This document shows positions 26,503 through 35,861 of a DNA stretch of 64,000 nucleotides, piece by piece. The stretch spans positions 1,305,775 to 1,369,774 of the forward strand of contig NZ_LWKZ01000001.1 of assembly GCF_001905005.1 (NCBI RefSeq). The letters are read 5' to 3'. Below the pieces are notes generated by a model. That model saw only the letters and a list, made by a program, of their open reading frames with translations, made no database searches and was not told where the DNA came from. Origin of the DNA: Streptomyces sp. CB02923. Its GTDB lineage: Bacteria > Actinomycetota > Actinomycetes > Streptomycetales > Streptomycetaceae. Each line of letters opens with the position of its first letter. Within the stretch, counting starts at the first letter, position 1. The translations under genes were made by a program, and so were the position numbers.

Positions 26503-27411
26503 GTGCTGGAACGGCTGAACGAGGCCCTGGAACACATCGAGGCGCATATCTGCCGCCGGATCGAGGTGACCGAGCTGGCGAGGATCGCCATGACGTCGGA
26601 ATACCACTTCCGCCGAATGTTCTCCGCACTCTCCGGGATTCCACTGTCGGAATACATCCGACGCCGCAGGCTCACGGTTGCGGGGGCCGAGGTGCTCACG
26701 GGCGATCGGACGCTGCTGGAAATCGCGGTGCGGTACGGATACGGCTCGGGCGAAGCGTTCGCGCGGGCGTTCCGGGCCGTACACGGTGTGGGTCCCGGCG
26801 AAGCCCGGAGGAACGGCGCTGCGCTGCATTCCCAGCCCCGGATGTCCTTCCGTCTCATTGTCGAAGGGAGCAGCAGCATGCGATACAGGGTCGTGGAGAA
26901 GGACCAGTTCCACGTCGTCGGCAAGAAGGCCCGGGTTCCGCTCCTCCACCGAGGGGTGAACCCGGAAATCGCGGACTTCATCCGGAGTATCGACCGGGAG
27001 ACGATGCAGCGGATCGCCGCACTGTCCGATCAGCAGCCGGAGGGGATCGTAGCGGTGAGCGACGACCTCGATCCGAGCCGCGCAGAGGGCACCGAACTCG
27101 ACTACTACCACGGCGTGGTGACCCAGGCGGGCACGCCGGGCACCCCGAATATGCCGAATACCCCGGAGGACCTCAGAGACCTCGACACGCTCGCCGTCCC
27201 GGCAGGAACCTGGGCGGTCTTCGAGAACTCCGGACCGTTCCCCGAAGCGCTTCAGTTTCTGTGGCGGGACGTGTTCACGGAGTGGTTCCCGTCCAACCCG
27301 TACCAGAGCAGGCCGGGACCCGAGATCCTGCGCACCCGCATCTCGGACGACGGCACCCAGGCGGATGCCGAACTGTGGATTCCCGTGGAACGGGTGGCAG
27401 TTCCCAGCTGA
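26503..27411 (+). CDS. AraC-family regulator with GyrI-like effector domain
   Basis: A 302-residue transcription factor with a GTG start and AAGGAG 6 nt upstream. Residues 1-110 carry the two helix-turn-helix motifs of the AraC/XylS class (VTELARIAMTSEYHFRRMFS and RTLLEIAVRYGYGSGEAFAR). Residues 122-302 form a GyrI-like small-molecule-binding domain starting MRYRVVEKDQFHVVG and ending in ELWIPVERV. This layout is that of Rob/SoxS-type and BmrR-type multidrug-sensing regulators. The ligand and targets are unknown. Base composition is lower in GC than most neighbours, as is the region to about 29 kb. Confidence 0.88.
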   Translation: MLERLNEALEHIEAHICRRIEVTELARIAMTSEYHFRRMFSALSGIPLSEYIRRRRLTVAGAEVLTGDRTLLEIAVRYGYGSGEAFARAFRAVHGVGPGEARRNGAALHSQPRMSFRLIVEGSSSMRYRVVEKDQFHVVGKKARVPLLHRGVNPEIADFIRSIDRETMQRIAALSDQQPEGIVAVSDDLDPSRAEGTELDYYHGVVTQAGTPGTPNMPNTPEDLRDLDTLAVPAGTWAVFENSGPFPEALQFLWRDVFTEWFPSNPYQSRPGPEILRTRISDDGTQADAELWIPVERVAVPS

Positions 27412-27555
27412 TACGTGAGATCGGATCGCGAAATCGAAATCCGACTCCGAATCCGGTCACCCAGTTCACGTACGGAACCGACCCCCACCCGATGCGCAAC
27501 CACAGCCCCGCCGGACGGCCCGGCGGGGCTGCCCCCCTCCCCCCACACACCCAAC

Positions 27556-28509
27556 TCACCCAAAATGATGCCGAACATTCGTCACCAACATCGTGTGGAT
27601 TTCGTCCTCACTCACCCCTGCCGCCCGCAACGCAGGAAGAACATCCTCACTGATGTGCCGATAATTCCACTTCTCACCCATCACCTTCGGATCATCGAAG
27701 AAATCGATGTGGCACGAGGCATCATGCGAGAGCACCAGACTTTCGACATATCCACGGCGGACAAGTTCCACCACGGTCGCGACCCGCTGTTCGAACGGCA
27801 AGAAAACGTCGACACCGAAGCGGTCCATCCCCAGCAGCGAACCGTTATCGGCTAGCTCGATGAGGTATGCGAGATCGGTCGAGTCCCCCGAGTGGCCAAT
27901 GATGATTTTTCCCGCTTCCACACCCTCCTCCAGCAGGAGCCGCTGAGCCACCAGGCCCGACCGGGAAGCGGCGTGCGTGTGGACGGTGACCGGCACACCC
28001 GTCTCCACTCCGGCCCGCGCCACCGCGCGCATCGTCCGCTCCACGCCGTGGGTCAGTCCCGGCTCGTCGATGGCGCACTTGAGAAAGGCCGCGCGTACCC
28101 CGGTGCCGGCAATTCCCTCGGTGATGTCCCTGACGAACAACTCGGTCAGCGGCTCAGGCCGGTCGATGATCTCACCGGGCCCGCGGTAGCCGAACTGCTG
28201 CGGCATATCGTTCCATGTGTACAGTCCGGTGGCGACCACGATATTGAGGTCCGTCTGCTGGGCCACGGCCTGGATACGGGGTATGTAGCGACCGAGCCCG
28301 AGAACGGTCGGATCCATGATCGAATCGATCCCCAGGGCCTTCAGCCCGTTCAGGTCCGAAACCGCTTGGGCAACCTTCTCCTCCTCGTTCCATTCCCTGT
28401 CGTAATTGAGCCGGTACTCCTCCCCCATGACGAACACGTGCTCATGCACGAGCGTCTTTCCGAGCTGCTCGGATTCGACGACCCCGGCCGCCGTAGGAAT
28501 ATTGCTCAC
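27556..28509 (-). CDS. Phosphotriesterase-family amidohydrolase (PTE/lactonase-like)
   Basis: A 317-residue binuclear-metal TIM-barrel hydrolase. The GTG start at 28509 has GAGGAGA upstream. All family ligands can be placed: H22 and H24 in LVHEHVF, the bridging lysine K144 in AAFLKCAID, H177 in VTVHTHAAS, H206 in IGHSGD and D263 in LSHDASC. Relatives hydrolyse organophosphates, lactones or other esters; the substrate loop here does not let me choose. It is divergent from a LysR-type gene, which is a likely regulator. Codon use includes more A/T-ending codons than the genome norm, suggesting recent acquisition. Confidence 0.9.
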   Translation of the reverse strand: MSNIPTAAGVVESEQLGKTLVHEHVFVMGEEYRLNYDREWNEEEKVAQAVSDLNGLKALGIDSIMDPTVLGLGRYIPRIQAVAQQTDLNIVVATGLYTWNDMPQQFGYRGPGEIIDRPEPLTELFVRDITEGIAGTGVRAAFLKCAIDEPGLTHGVERTMRAVARAGVETGVPVTVHTHAASRSGLVAQRLLLEEGVEAGKIIIGHSGDSTDLAYLIELADNGSLLGMDRFGVDVFLPFEQRVATVVELVRRGYVESLVLSHDASCHIDFFDDPKVMGEKWNYRHISEDVLPALRAAGVSEDEIHTMLVTNVRHHFG

Positions 28510-28740
28510 GATCTCTCCTCGCACAGATCCACATCCACATTCAGAACCGCCATCCGGCCCGCATTCCGGTTCACGCCAGGACCTCATACGCCCCGGGTCT
28601 CACATCTTCCGCCCGCCGGAAAACCAGCTGTTCACCCGACCGCTCACCCGATTGCTCACCCGTCTGCTCCCGAAGGGCGTTTCGTTTCCCACTCAAACAC
28701 CGAGCGGCCGCCGGAGCCATGATGGTTCTGATCACGTTCG

Positions 28741-28755
28741 ATACCCTGAAGGTAT
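28741..28755. promoter_or_regulatory. Inverted repeat at the LysR gene start, possible operator
   Basis: ATACC-CTGAA-GGTAT forms a perfect 5-bp dyad that overlaps the first two bases of the LysR start codon. Its place fits autoregulation and control of the divergent phosphotriesterase-like gene, but binding is inferred only from position and symmetry. Confidence 0.4.
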
Positions 28756-29587
28756 GGATCGGTTGGAGACCCGCGAACTCAGCTATTTCGTCACCGTGGC
28801 GGAGGAACTCCACTTCGCCAGGGCTGCGGAACGGCTCGGCATCAGCCAGCCACCACTCTCCCGCGCAATTGCCCGACTCGAACGGCGCATCGGAGCAGAG
28901 TTGTTCCACCGCACCAGCCGCCGGGTCGAACTGACGCCGGCCGGCGAGATCTTCCTGTCGGACGCCCGCGCGGTCCTGGACGCCGTCGACACCGCCGCTC
29001 GGCGCGCGCGGCAGGCAGGCCGCGCCGACCGGCTCGTCGTCGCCGTACGCCCGGGTACGGCCACCGGGATGCTCGCCGACGTCATGCAGGTCTACACGGG
29101 CCGCAGCGGCGCGCTGCCCACCGAGATCGTCTTCACCGACAACCAGGCGGGCGCGCTACGCGACGGAACAGCCGACATCGGCCTGCTCTGCAGCACCGAC
29201 GACCTCAACGGACTGCACAGCGAGGACCTGGCGCCGGAACGACCGGTCGCCCTGCTCCCTTCCGGGCACCACCTGGCCACCCGCCCCACGGTCGACCGCA
29301 GCGAACTGCTCCGGGACCCCTTCTTCCAGGGCCCGTCCCCGCACGCCGCGATCGACGAGATCGTCGACCTGGTGGCGCTCGGCAAACTCACCACGGTAGT
29401 GGGCGAGAGCATCAAACGCCGGCTGGGCCCGGGTGTGGTCGCGGTACCGATGGCCGACGACCCGGGCACCATGCTGGTCCTCGCCTGGCACCCGCGCAGC
29501 CTCGCCGCATCCCGCACCCCCTTCGTACAAGCCGCCCGAACAGCCGCCAAGACCCAAACGACCCGCGACATACCACTGAGCGCCTAA
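28754..29587 (+). CDS. LysR-family transcriptional regulator
   Basis: A 277-residue LysR-type regulator. Residues 1-65 form the winged helix-turn-helix (LETRELSYFVTVAEELHFAR, AERLGISQPPLSRAIARLE, LFHRTSRRVELTPAG). The rest is a periplasmic-binding-like effector domain with the usual LVVAVRPGTA start, here slightly shorter than the family norm of about 300. It is divergent from the phosphotriesterase-like gene with 244 bp between the starts, the classic arrangement of a LysR regulator and its target. An inverted repeat overlaps its start. Confidence 0.9.
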   Translation: MDRLETRELSYFVTVAEELHFARAAERLGISQPPLSRAIARLERRIGAELFHRTSRRVELTPAGEIFLSDARAVLDAVDTAARRARQAGRADRLVVAVRPGTATGMLADVMQVYTGRSGALPTEIVFTDNQAGALRDGTADIGLLCSTDDLNGLHSEDLAPERPVALLPSGHHLATRPTVDRSELLRDPFFQGPSPHAAIDEIVDLVALGKLTTVVGESIKRRLGPGVVAVPMADDPGTMLVLAWHPRSLAASRTPFVQAARTAAKTQTTRDIPLSA

Positions 29588-29679
29588 AAACCCTCAACTC
29601 CCCACTCCCGCACAACGCAAAGCCCCACGACACCCGACACCACCAACCTGCCCACCACGCCCGGAACAACAAGCTCCGC

Positions 29680-29900
29680 TACCGGGCAACAGCCGGTGCT
29701 CGGGGAGCGGGGTAGCGCGCTCCAGCAAGAGGTCGGTGTGCTGGCGCAGCCGGGTGAGCTGTTCGACCAGGGCCGCAGCGGTGGCCAGGGGCGCTGGCCG
29801 GGGCGTGCGGCACGGACAGTTGCGCGTACAGGGCGCGGGCACTGCCCTCGACAGCCCGCAGGCGGGCGTCGACTTCGGCCAGTACTCCACTCGCCGTTGT
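29680..29900 (-). pseudogene. Frameshifted remnant of a helical protein
   Basis: On the minus strand one frame reads VLAEVDARLRAVEGSARALY (about 29890-29795). A second frame continues PLATAAALVEQLTRLRQHTD and LLLERATPLPE (about 29791-29690). Both are amphipathic helical text that join well if one frameshift near 29795 is assumed. No start, stop or ribosome-binding site fits a whole gene. I read it as the relic of a small coiled-coil protein near the tRNA gene. Confidence 0.4.
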
Positions 29901-29977
29901 CGGTGCTGGAGCCGCTGCCGGGGCTCCGGGCCCTCGCGCATTCCGCCCGCGCGAAGGGTGGGTCTACTGGTGACGCG

Positions 29978-30322
29978 TCAGCTCAGTTGTCGACCCATGT
30001 TCGCCGACTGCCGGCTGTGTCCCTTGGTGTCCCACCATTCTTCGAGCAAGCTGCGGACCAAGTCCGCAAGTTGCATTAGCCGAACAGGATCGGGCTGAGG
30101 GGAGGTGAGCACATCGGTGAAGGACTTGTCGTTCCACGGGAGAGCGACTTCCCAGTGTTCGTCCTGGTGCCCTTGGCGCACGACGGTGATCCGGTACGTG
30201 AAAGTGATACTGCGGTTTTCGTGATGCTGCACGGACAGATCGGCAATCTCGAACCTGACCTGCCCGTCACCAGTGGTGTACGAGCGCGCCAGGGCTTGCC
30301 CTGCCGGCGCCTGTTCCACCAC
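29978..30322 (-). CDS. Hypothetical protein, 114 aa
   Basis: A 114-residue acidic protein with a beta-rich first half (GQVRFEIADLSVQHHENRSI, TFTYRITVVRQGHQDEHWEV) and a helical C-terminal part ending LADLVRSLLEEWWDTKGHS. It has no signal peptide or membrane helix and I do not recognise the family. The start is tentative. It lies in the low-conservation stretch between the LysR gene and tRNA-Thr, beside gene remnants, and may belong to a decayed mobile element. Confidence 0.5.
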   Translation of the reverse strand: MVEQAPAGQALARSYTTGDGQVRFEIADLSVQHHENRSITFTYRITVVRQGHQDEHWEVALPWNDKSFTDVLTSPQPDPVRLMQLADLVRSLLEEWWDTKGHSRQSANMGRQLS

Positions 30323-30731
30323 GCGATCACCTGCCCTCTACCTCATCTTGCGATGAACGGTTTTCCCGCGTCCGAGATTATTGGCACGTGCTGGCACCGG
30401 CCAGGGTTGTGACGTCGTACGCAGTGCGAAAATCATTGATTCCGGCAGGGGCGCCGAGGAGGGTGCGGATTTTTCCGACAGACGGGCATTGGTTGATGTA
30501 GATGGAAAAGCCACCTCGCCCATTAGGTGCGCCGTTGGACTGTCCATGTACGTGGAGCTCGCCCGTGGGCGGGCCCCAGCACCTCGCAGGCGGCGCGATA
30601 GTTGCGACCCCGGGGTCGAAGACCGCCAGCAGGACCGAGGCGTCGGAGACGGCGAACGCCGACGGAGTGTTCACCGGCGCAGGTACGCGTGGGTCCAGCG
30701 CGCCGCCGGCGTCGCACCAAGTGATGAGAGA
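30323..30731. other. Spacer before tRNA-Thr, no supported gene
   Basis: This 410-bp stretch has mixed composition and only weak, mutually overlapping frames. The best, on the minus strand at 30378-30674 (98 residues), has no clear ribosome-binding site or recognisable domain. It lies at the 3' side of a tRNA gene, a common integration point, so it may be a scar. Confidence 0.4.
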
Positions 30732-30760
30732 AGCCCCAGATCACGCCGTGACCTGGGGCT
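30732..30760 (-). terminator. Terminator of the tRNA-Thr transcript
   Basis: AGCCCCAG (30732-30739) pairs with CTGGGGCT (30753-30760). An inner TCAC/GTGA extension is separated by one mismatch. It begins 13 bp beyond the mature 3' end of the tRNA. Confidence 0.75.
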
Positions 30761-30772
30761 CCCCACTCGCTG

Positions 30773-30846
30773 AGCCCCCTGTCGGATTCGAACCGACGAC
30801 CTACGCTTTACAAGAGCGTTGCTCTGGCCAGCTGAGCTAAGGAGGC
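30773..30846 (-). tRNA. tRNA-Thr (anticodon TGT)
   Basis: A 74-nt tRNA on the minus strand. The acceptor stem GCCTCCT pairs with AGGGGGC, there is a D-arm AGCTCAGCTGGCCAGAGC and an anticodon arm ACGCTCTTGTAAAGCGT with anticodon TGT. The T arm is CGTCGGTTCGAATCCGACA with the invariant GGTTCGAATC. The 3' CCA is not encoded. Anticodon TGT reads ACA and ACG threonine codons, rare in this genome. Confidence 0.95.
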
Positions 30847-30959
30847 GTGTCCTGGTGAAGTGTACCCAGGCAGGCAGCCTACCTGGCGCCGCTATTTCGT
30901 GACCCGCGGGCTACTGACACCGGGCGTCGGCCCGGGTACCGTCACGGTCAGTCCACAGC

Positions 30960-30975
30960 AGTGGACTACACCACT
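30960..30975. promoter_or_regulatory. DasR-like operator (dre) upstream of msiK
   Basis: AGTGGACTACACCACT matches the dre consensus ACTGGTCTAGACCACT at 13 of 16 positions, the best of the three dre-like sites in the window. It lies 50 bp upstream of the msiK start. DasR control of msiK has been reported in S. coelicolor. Confidence 0.7.
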
Positions 30976-31024
30976 CCTTTTACTCGGATCGTCCGGCACG
31001 TTCCTGCCGGTGAAGGGACACACC

Positions 31025-32146
<1,122 letters not shown>

Positions 32147-32161
<15 letters not shown>

Positions 32162-32188
32162 GCGACTGAGCGACTGAGCGACTGAGCG
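32147..32188. repeat. 8-bp GACTGAGC tandem repeat at the msiK stop
   Basis: Five contiguous copies of GACTGAGC run from 32147 through the msiK stop codon (TGA at 32159-32161) to about 32188. The last residues of MsiK (RLSD) are encoded inside the tract, so slippage could change the protein's C terminus. Confidence 0.85.
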
Positions 32189-32198
32189 ATCCTCGCTG

Positions 32199-32235
32199 AG
32201 CGGCGGTGTCGGCCCTTCGGGGCGGCACCGCCGCT
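32199..32235 (+). terminator. Terminator of msiK
   Basis: AGCGGCGGTG (32199-32208) pairs with CACCGCCGCT (32226-32235), with an inner GCCC-TTCG-GGGC tetraloop hairpin. A further 11-bp inverted repeat (CGTACGGGGCG) lies at 32258-32284. Confidence 0.85.
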
Positions 32236-32533
32236 TCTGCGTACGGGCGCACACGGGCGTACGGGGCGCCGTACGCCCCGTACGCAGAAGCCGCAGAAGC
32301 CGCAGAAGCGGCAGCGGCCGCTGCGGTCGTACGCACCATGGCGGCGCCGTCCGCACCGGATCACCACCCACCCCGGACCACCCCGCCACCACACCCACCG
32401 TGTCGACAAATACCCCGGCAGAGCCGTCATTTCGAGCCCGTACGTCAACATCACGAGCGCACATCGAGCGAAAACATCCCTCGATTCGGTGACTAAATGT
32501 CGCCAAATCATCACTACTCGCTACCATCGCCCC

Positions 32534-32953
32534 GTGAACTCCGCAGCCCGCCGTATCGGCCGAACCCTCGCCCTTGTCCTTCCCGTCGTGCTCGTCCTGT
32601 CCGGGACGCTCGCGGTCACCCGCGTTCCGTGGGCGTCTCCCGGGACGGACTCGCAGATGCTGACCGCGTCCTCCGAGAACGCCTCCACCAAGGCCGGTTC
32701 CCGGGCGCCGCAGGACGTGCTCCGTGACCGGCTCCTGGTGGAACTCCAGGACAAGAACCCCGGTGTCGCTCTGACCCACCTCCAGGAGGAGACCACCAAG
32801 CGCCCCTCGCTGGCCAAACACTGCGTGGCCATCGCGCGCGCCCTCGGCCGTGCCGCGGTCGCCAAGTACGGCGGTGCCGCGCACCGGGCGCAGGCGTGGT
32901 CCCGGCCGGTCTGCGATACGTCGTTCGCCACCGGCGTCGCCTCTGTCCAGTGA
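32534..32953 (+). CDS. Small secreted or membrane-anchored protein, 139 aa
   Basis: A 139-residue protein with a GTG start. TACCAT at 32522-32527 ends 6 nt before it, so the message is probably leaderless; a longer in-frame ATG start would run through this promoter. Residues 11-28 form a hydrophobic segment (signal peptide or anchor) after the basic NSAARRIGR. The exported part has KTGSRAPQ-like polar text, a helical VLRDRLLVELQDKNPGVALT and ends with two Cys-containing segments (HCVAIARALG, RPVCDTSF) that could form a disulfide. The family is conserved in streptomycetes next to msiK, but its function is unknown. Confidence 0.75.
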   Translation: MNSAARRIGRTLALVLPVVLVLSGTLAVTRVPWASPGTDSQMLTASSENASTKAGSRAPQDVLRDRLLVELQDKNPGVALTHLQEETTKRPSLAKHCVAIARALGRAAVAKYGGAAHRAQAWSRPVCDTSFATGVASVQ

Positions 32954-32983
32954 GCCCGGCTCGCACCGCATAGGGTGCGACCC

Positions 32984-33709
32984 ATGACAGCCCCGTACCC
33001 GCACCCCACGCAGGCCGTGGTCCTGGCCGGAGGCCAGGGTTCGCGGCTCCGCCCGTACACCGACGACCGCCCCAAGCCGATGGTCGAGATCCCCGGCACC
33101 GGGACCCCGATCATCGGCCACCAGCTCACCTGGCTGGCCGCCGAGGGCGTCACGGACGCGGTCGTCTCCTGCGGCCATCTCGCCGAGGTGCTCCAGGACT
33201 GGCTGTCCCAGGCGCAACTGCCGCTGCGTGTCACGACCGTTGTCGAGACCGAACCCCTCGGTCGCGGTGGCGGTCTCAAGTACGCCGCCGCTTCGCTCCC
33301 CCGGCCCGAAGAGCCCTGGTACGCGACCAACGGTGACATCTGGACCCGCTTCTCGCTGCGCGAGATGGCGGATTTCCACCATGAGCGCGGCGCGGACGCC
33401 ACCCTCGCGCTGGCCCGGCCGCGCATTCCCTGGGGCGCCGTGGAGACCGACGAGTTCGGCCACGTCCTCGACTTCATCGAGTCGCCCCCTTCCCCTTATC
33501 TGATCAACGCCGGTGTCTACGTCTTCTCCGCCGCCTTCACCGGGCTGTTGCCCGCGCGCGGGGACCACGAGCGCACCACGTTCCCCCGCCTGGCCCGGGA
33601 ACGCCGACTGGCCGGCTTCCCGCTGCCGAACGGCGCGTACTGGCGGGCCATCGACACGGCCAAGGACCTCACCGAGGCCGCCAAGGAGCTCGGCGGGCCG
33701 CGCGCTTGA
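32984..33709 (+). CDS. Nucleotidyltransferase (sugar-1-phosphate nucleotidyl transferase type)
   Basis: A 241-residue nucleotidyltransferase. The GxGxRLxPxT signature is VLAGGQGSRLRPYTDDRPKP near the N terminus. ATNGDIW carries the metal-binding Asp, and INAGVYVF is the sugar-site block. It is of the short RmlA/GMP-type class without a C-terminal left-handed beta-helix, and would activate a sugar-1-phosphate with NTP, perhaps giving GDP-mannose or dTDP-glucose; which one cannot be decided. TAGGGT (32971-32976) ends 7 nt before the ATG, so it may be leaderless. A long hairpin lies downstream. Confidence 0.88.
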   Translation: MTAPYPHPTQAVVLAGGQGSRLRPYTDDRPKPMVEIPGTGTPIIGHQLTWLAAEGVTDAVVSCGHLAEVLQDWLSQAQLPLRVTTVVETEPLGRGGGLKYAAASLPRPEEPWYATNGDIWTRFSLREMADFHHERGADATLALARPRIPWGAVETDEFGHVLDFIESPPSPYLINAGVYVFSAAFTGLLPARGDHERTTFPRLARERRLAGFPLPNGAYWRAIDTAKDLTEAAKELGGPRA

Positions 33710-33754
33710 GGTTGTGGCGGGGGTTGTTGAGGTAGCTCCCTGTAGAGGGACGTG

Positions 33755-33855
33755 GGGGCGTACGGGGGCCGGGATCGACGAGTACCGGGTACGAGCCCGT
33801 ACGAGCCCATACATACCCGTACATGCCCGTACGAGCCCATACGAGCCCAGAGGCG
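33755..33855. repeat. Degenerate CCCGTACGAG repeats
   Basis: A run of near copies of CCCGTACGAG and CCCATACGAG lies between the nucleotidyltransferase and its terminator. Nearby, GCGCTAC is repeated three times at about 33977-33999. No gene is seen. Confidence 0.65.
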
Positions 33856-33884
33856 CGCCGGACCCGAGGTGCGCCGGCCCACGC

Positions 33885-33931
33885 AACGAACCGCCCCCAC
33901 GGCCTCGGCCAGGCCATGGGGGCGGTTCGTT
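33885..33931. terminator. Bidirectional terminator hairpin
   Basis: A perfect 15-bp stem pairs 33885-33899 with 33917-33931 around a 17-nt loop, with TTCATC after it. It lies between the convergent nucleotidyltransferase and DoxX genes and can serve both. Confidence 0.85.
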
Positions 33932-34151
33932 CATCTGCGTCCGGGAGGGGGCGGCGGGGCCGTACTCCCTGCCCCGCGCTACGCGCTACGCGCTACGCGA
34001 TACCAGGGCGACCTAGGAGGCCCCAGGAAAACTCAGGGGGCCAGGGGGCCTCAGGGGCCGTCAGAGGCTTTCACGGGCCCTCAGAGAGCCCCAGAGCCCC
34101 TCGCACCCCACAAAGCCAACAATGCCAACAACCCCACCAAGGCCCCACCCC

Positions 34152-35861
34152 TCACCCCAGCAACCCGCCCAACGTCCCCCCGTGCCCCCGGCCGCTGCTG
34201 GAGCTGCTCGAACCGCTGTCGCTCGCGCCGCCGTTGGTGCCGCCGGAGGTGCCGCCGACGGACGGTGCCTGGGGGGTCGTCGCCGGGGCCCGCGTCGGTG
34301 CGGACTGGCGCGGCGGCGTGCCGCTTGAGGTGCGGCCGGACTCCGGCGCCGATCCGCTCACGCTGCCCGTGGCCCGTGCCGTGCCGGGGGCCGATGCCGA
34401 GGGGGTCTTCGACTTCGGGGAGCCGGCCTTGTGCGAGGCGCCGGCCGACGGCTTTCCGGAGTGCTTCGGCGTCTTGCCGGCGTGCCCGGGGCCGTGCTGC
34501 GCCTTCGAACCGCCGGGCTGCGACTGCTGCGGCAGCGGCGAGCCGGGAAGGTTGTTCGTCGCGGGCTCGCCCGGCTTCGGTACGGACGGCACCGAGGCGG
34601 ACCGTACGGCCCCGCCCAGCAGCGATCCGACCAGCAGCGTCAGCCCGGCGACCACGGCCGTCAGGACGGCGCCGCGGCGCAGTACCCGGCGCCGCAGGTC
34701 CCACAACTCGACGCGCGGGCCCAGCCGCCGCCACGCCTCCCCGGAGAGCCGGGCGTCCATCGAGTAGACCGGCGCGCCCGCGATGACCAACGGGCTCCAG
34801 GCGGCGAGGTAGATGATGTCCGGCGCGTCGTAGACCGGCACGGTGCGCCAGCTGACCGTCATCAGCAGGGCCGTGGAGAGCAGCGCGCCGAACGACGCGG
34901 CGACCCGCTGCCACAGCCCGCACATGGTCAGCACGCCGACCACGACCTGGAGGAAGGCCACGGTCAGACCGGCCCCCACGGGGTGCGAGAGCGCGAAGTC
35001 GCGCAGCGGCGCGACGACCGTCCAGGGGTTCAGCGACTGGAGCCACTTGACCATCGAGCCGCGCTCGCCGCCGTCGAAGTAGACGGGGTCGCAGAGCTTG
35101 CCCATGCCCGCGTACACGCTGATGAAGCCGAGGAAGACGCGCAGCGGCAGCAGCACGACGCCGAGGTTCATCCGGCGCCCGGGGTAGTACGCGTGCCGGA
35201 TCGTGTCGCCGCCGCGCCGCTTGGCTCCGTCGCCGTACCGCTCGTACGCCGCCATCTCCTCGTCCGAGTACGGCGGCTCGTCGTCGTAGTGGTCGTAGGC
35301 GCCGGTGGTCGGCCGCACGCCCTTGAGCAGGGTGGTGTCCGCGTCCACCGGGCCGCGCTGGCCGACCACGGTCGAGGCGGGGCTGCCGGAGCCGGAGCCC
35401 GCGCCCATGCCGGTACCCATGCCCGTCCCCGTATCCGTACCCGTACCCATGCCCGCGCCGGGCTGCGACTCGTCGAGCCGGACCCTGGGCAGGACCTGGG
35501 TCGTGGTGCCGACGTCGTCGCTCCGGTCGGCGGTGACCGTGGTCCGGCCCGACTTCCGTACGGCATGGAGAAGTTGGCTGGTCGCAGCGGTGGTGCCGCC
35601 CGGTTCGGTACGGCCGCTCCACACCACGGGTGCGCGGCGTCTGCCGCCTGCCGGTTCCCGGACCATGGGGATGCGCGCGGTGTCGGCCATGGCGCTGCTG
35701 CTCGCGGCGGGCGCGGCGAGCTGCACGCGGAAGCTGGCGTGATTGACAATGACCTGCGCGGGATCGCACGGCACCTTGACCGAGCTCAGCACCGGCTCGT
35801 CATCGAAGCCCGGCGAGCGTCCCCCCGTAGGTGTGCGGGGTGTTCTGGTGTCCACGCTCAT
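34152..35861 (-). CDS. DoxX-family membrane protein with long disordered tails
   Basis: A 569-residue protein with a central DoxX domain (about residues 230-390) of four transmembrane helices, including VVLLPLRVFLGFISVYAGMG and the following GKLCDP turn. A fifth helix VLTAVVAGLTLLVGSLLG lies at about 412-430. The first 220 residues are soluble and rich in Thr/Gly, with a MGTGTDTGTGMGTGMG repeat. The last 140 are Ser/Pro/Gly-rich and probably extracellular. Single-domain DoxX proteins are about 130-180 residues, so this is a greatly extended form. DoxX proteins have been tied to thiol and oxidative stress homeostasis in mycobacteria; its role here is unproven. The start is uncertain. Confidence 0.82.
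   Translation of the reverse strand: MSVDTRTPRTPTGGRSPGFDDEPVLSSVKVPCDPAQVIVNHASFRVQLAAPAASSSAMADTARIPMVREPAGGRRRAPVVWSGRTEPGGTTAATSQLLHAVRKSGRTTVTADRSDDVGTTTQVLPRVRLDESQPGAGMGTGTDTGTGMGTGMGAGSGSGSPASTVVGQRGPVDADTTLLKGVRPTTGAYDHYDDEPPYSDEEMAAYERYGDGAKRRGGDTIRHAYYPGRRMNLGVVLLPLRVFLGFISVYAGMGKLCDPVYFDGGERGSMVKWLQSLNPWTVVAPLRDFALSHPVGAGLTVAFLQVVVGVLTMCGLWQRVAASFGALLSTALLMTVSWRTVPVYDAPDIIYLAAWSPLVIAGAPVYSMDARLSGEAWRRLGPRVELWDLRRRVLRRGAVLTAVVAGLTLLVGSLLGGAVRSASVPSVPKPGEPATNNLPGSPLPQQSQPGGSKAQHGPGHAGKTPKHSGKPSAGASHKAGSPKSKTPSASAPGTARATGSVSGSAPESGRTSSGTPPRQSAPTRAPATTPQAPSVGGTSGGTNGGASDSGSSSSSSGRGHGGTLGGLLG

Noticed and set aside
29594..30322. Mobile element or integrase next to tRNA-Thr
   Set aside because: No integrase, transposase or terminal repeats could be recognised; only remnants and a hypothetical gene are present, so an element is not claimed.
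30378..30674. 98-residue minus-strand frame beside tRNA-Thr
   Set aside because: No ribosome-binding site, no recognisable domain, and overlapping frames on the other strand are equally open.
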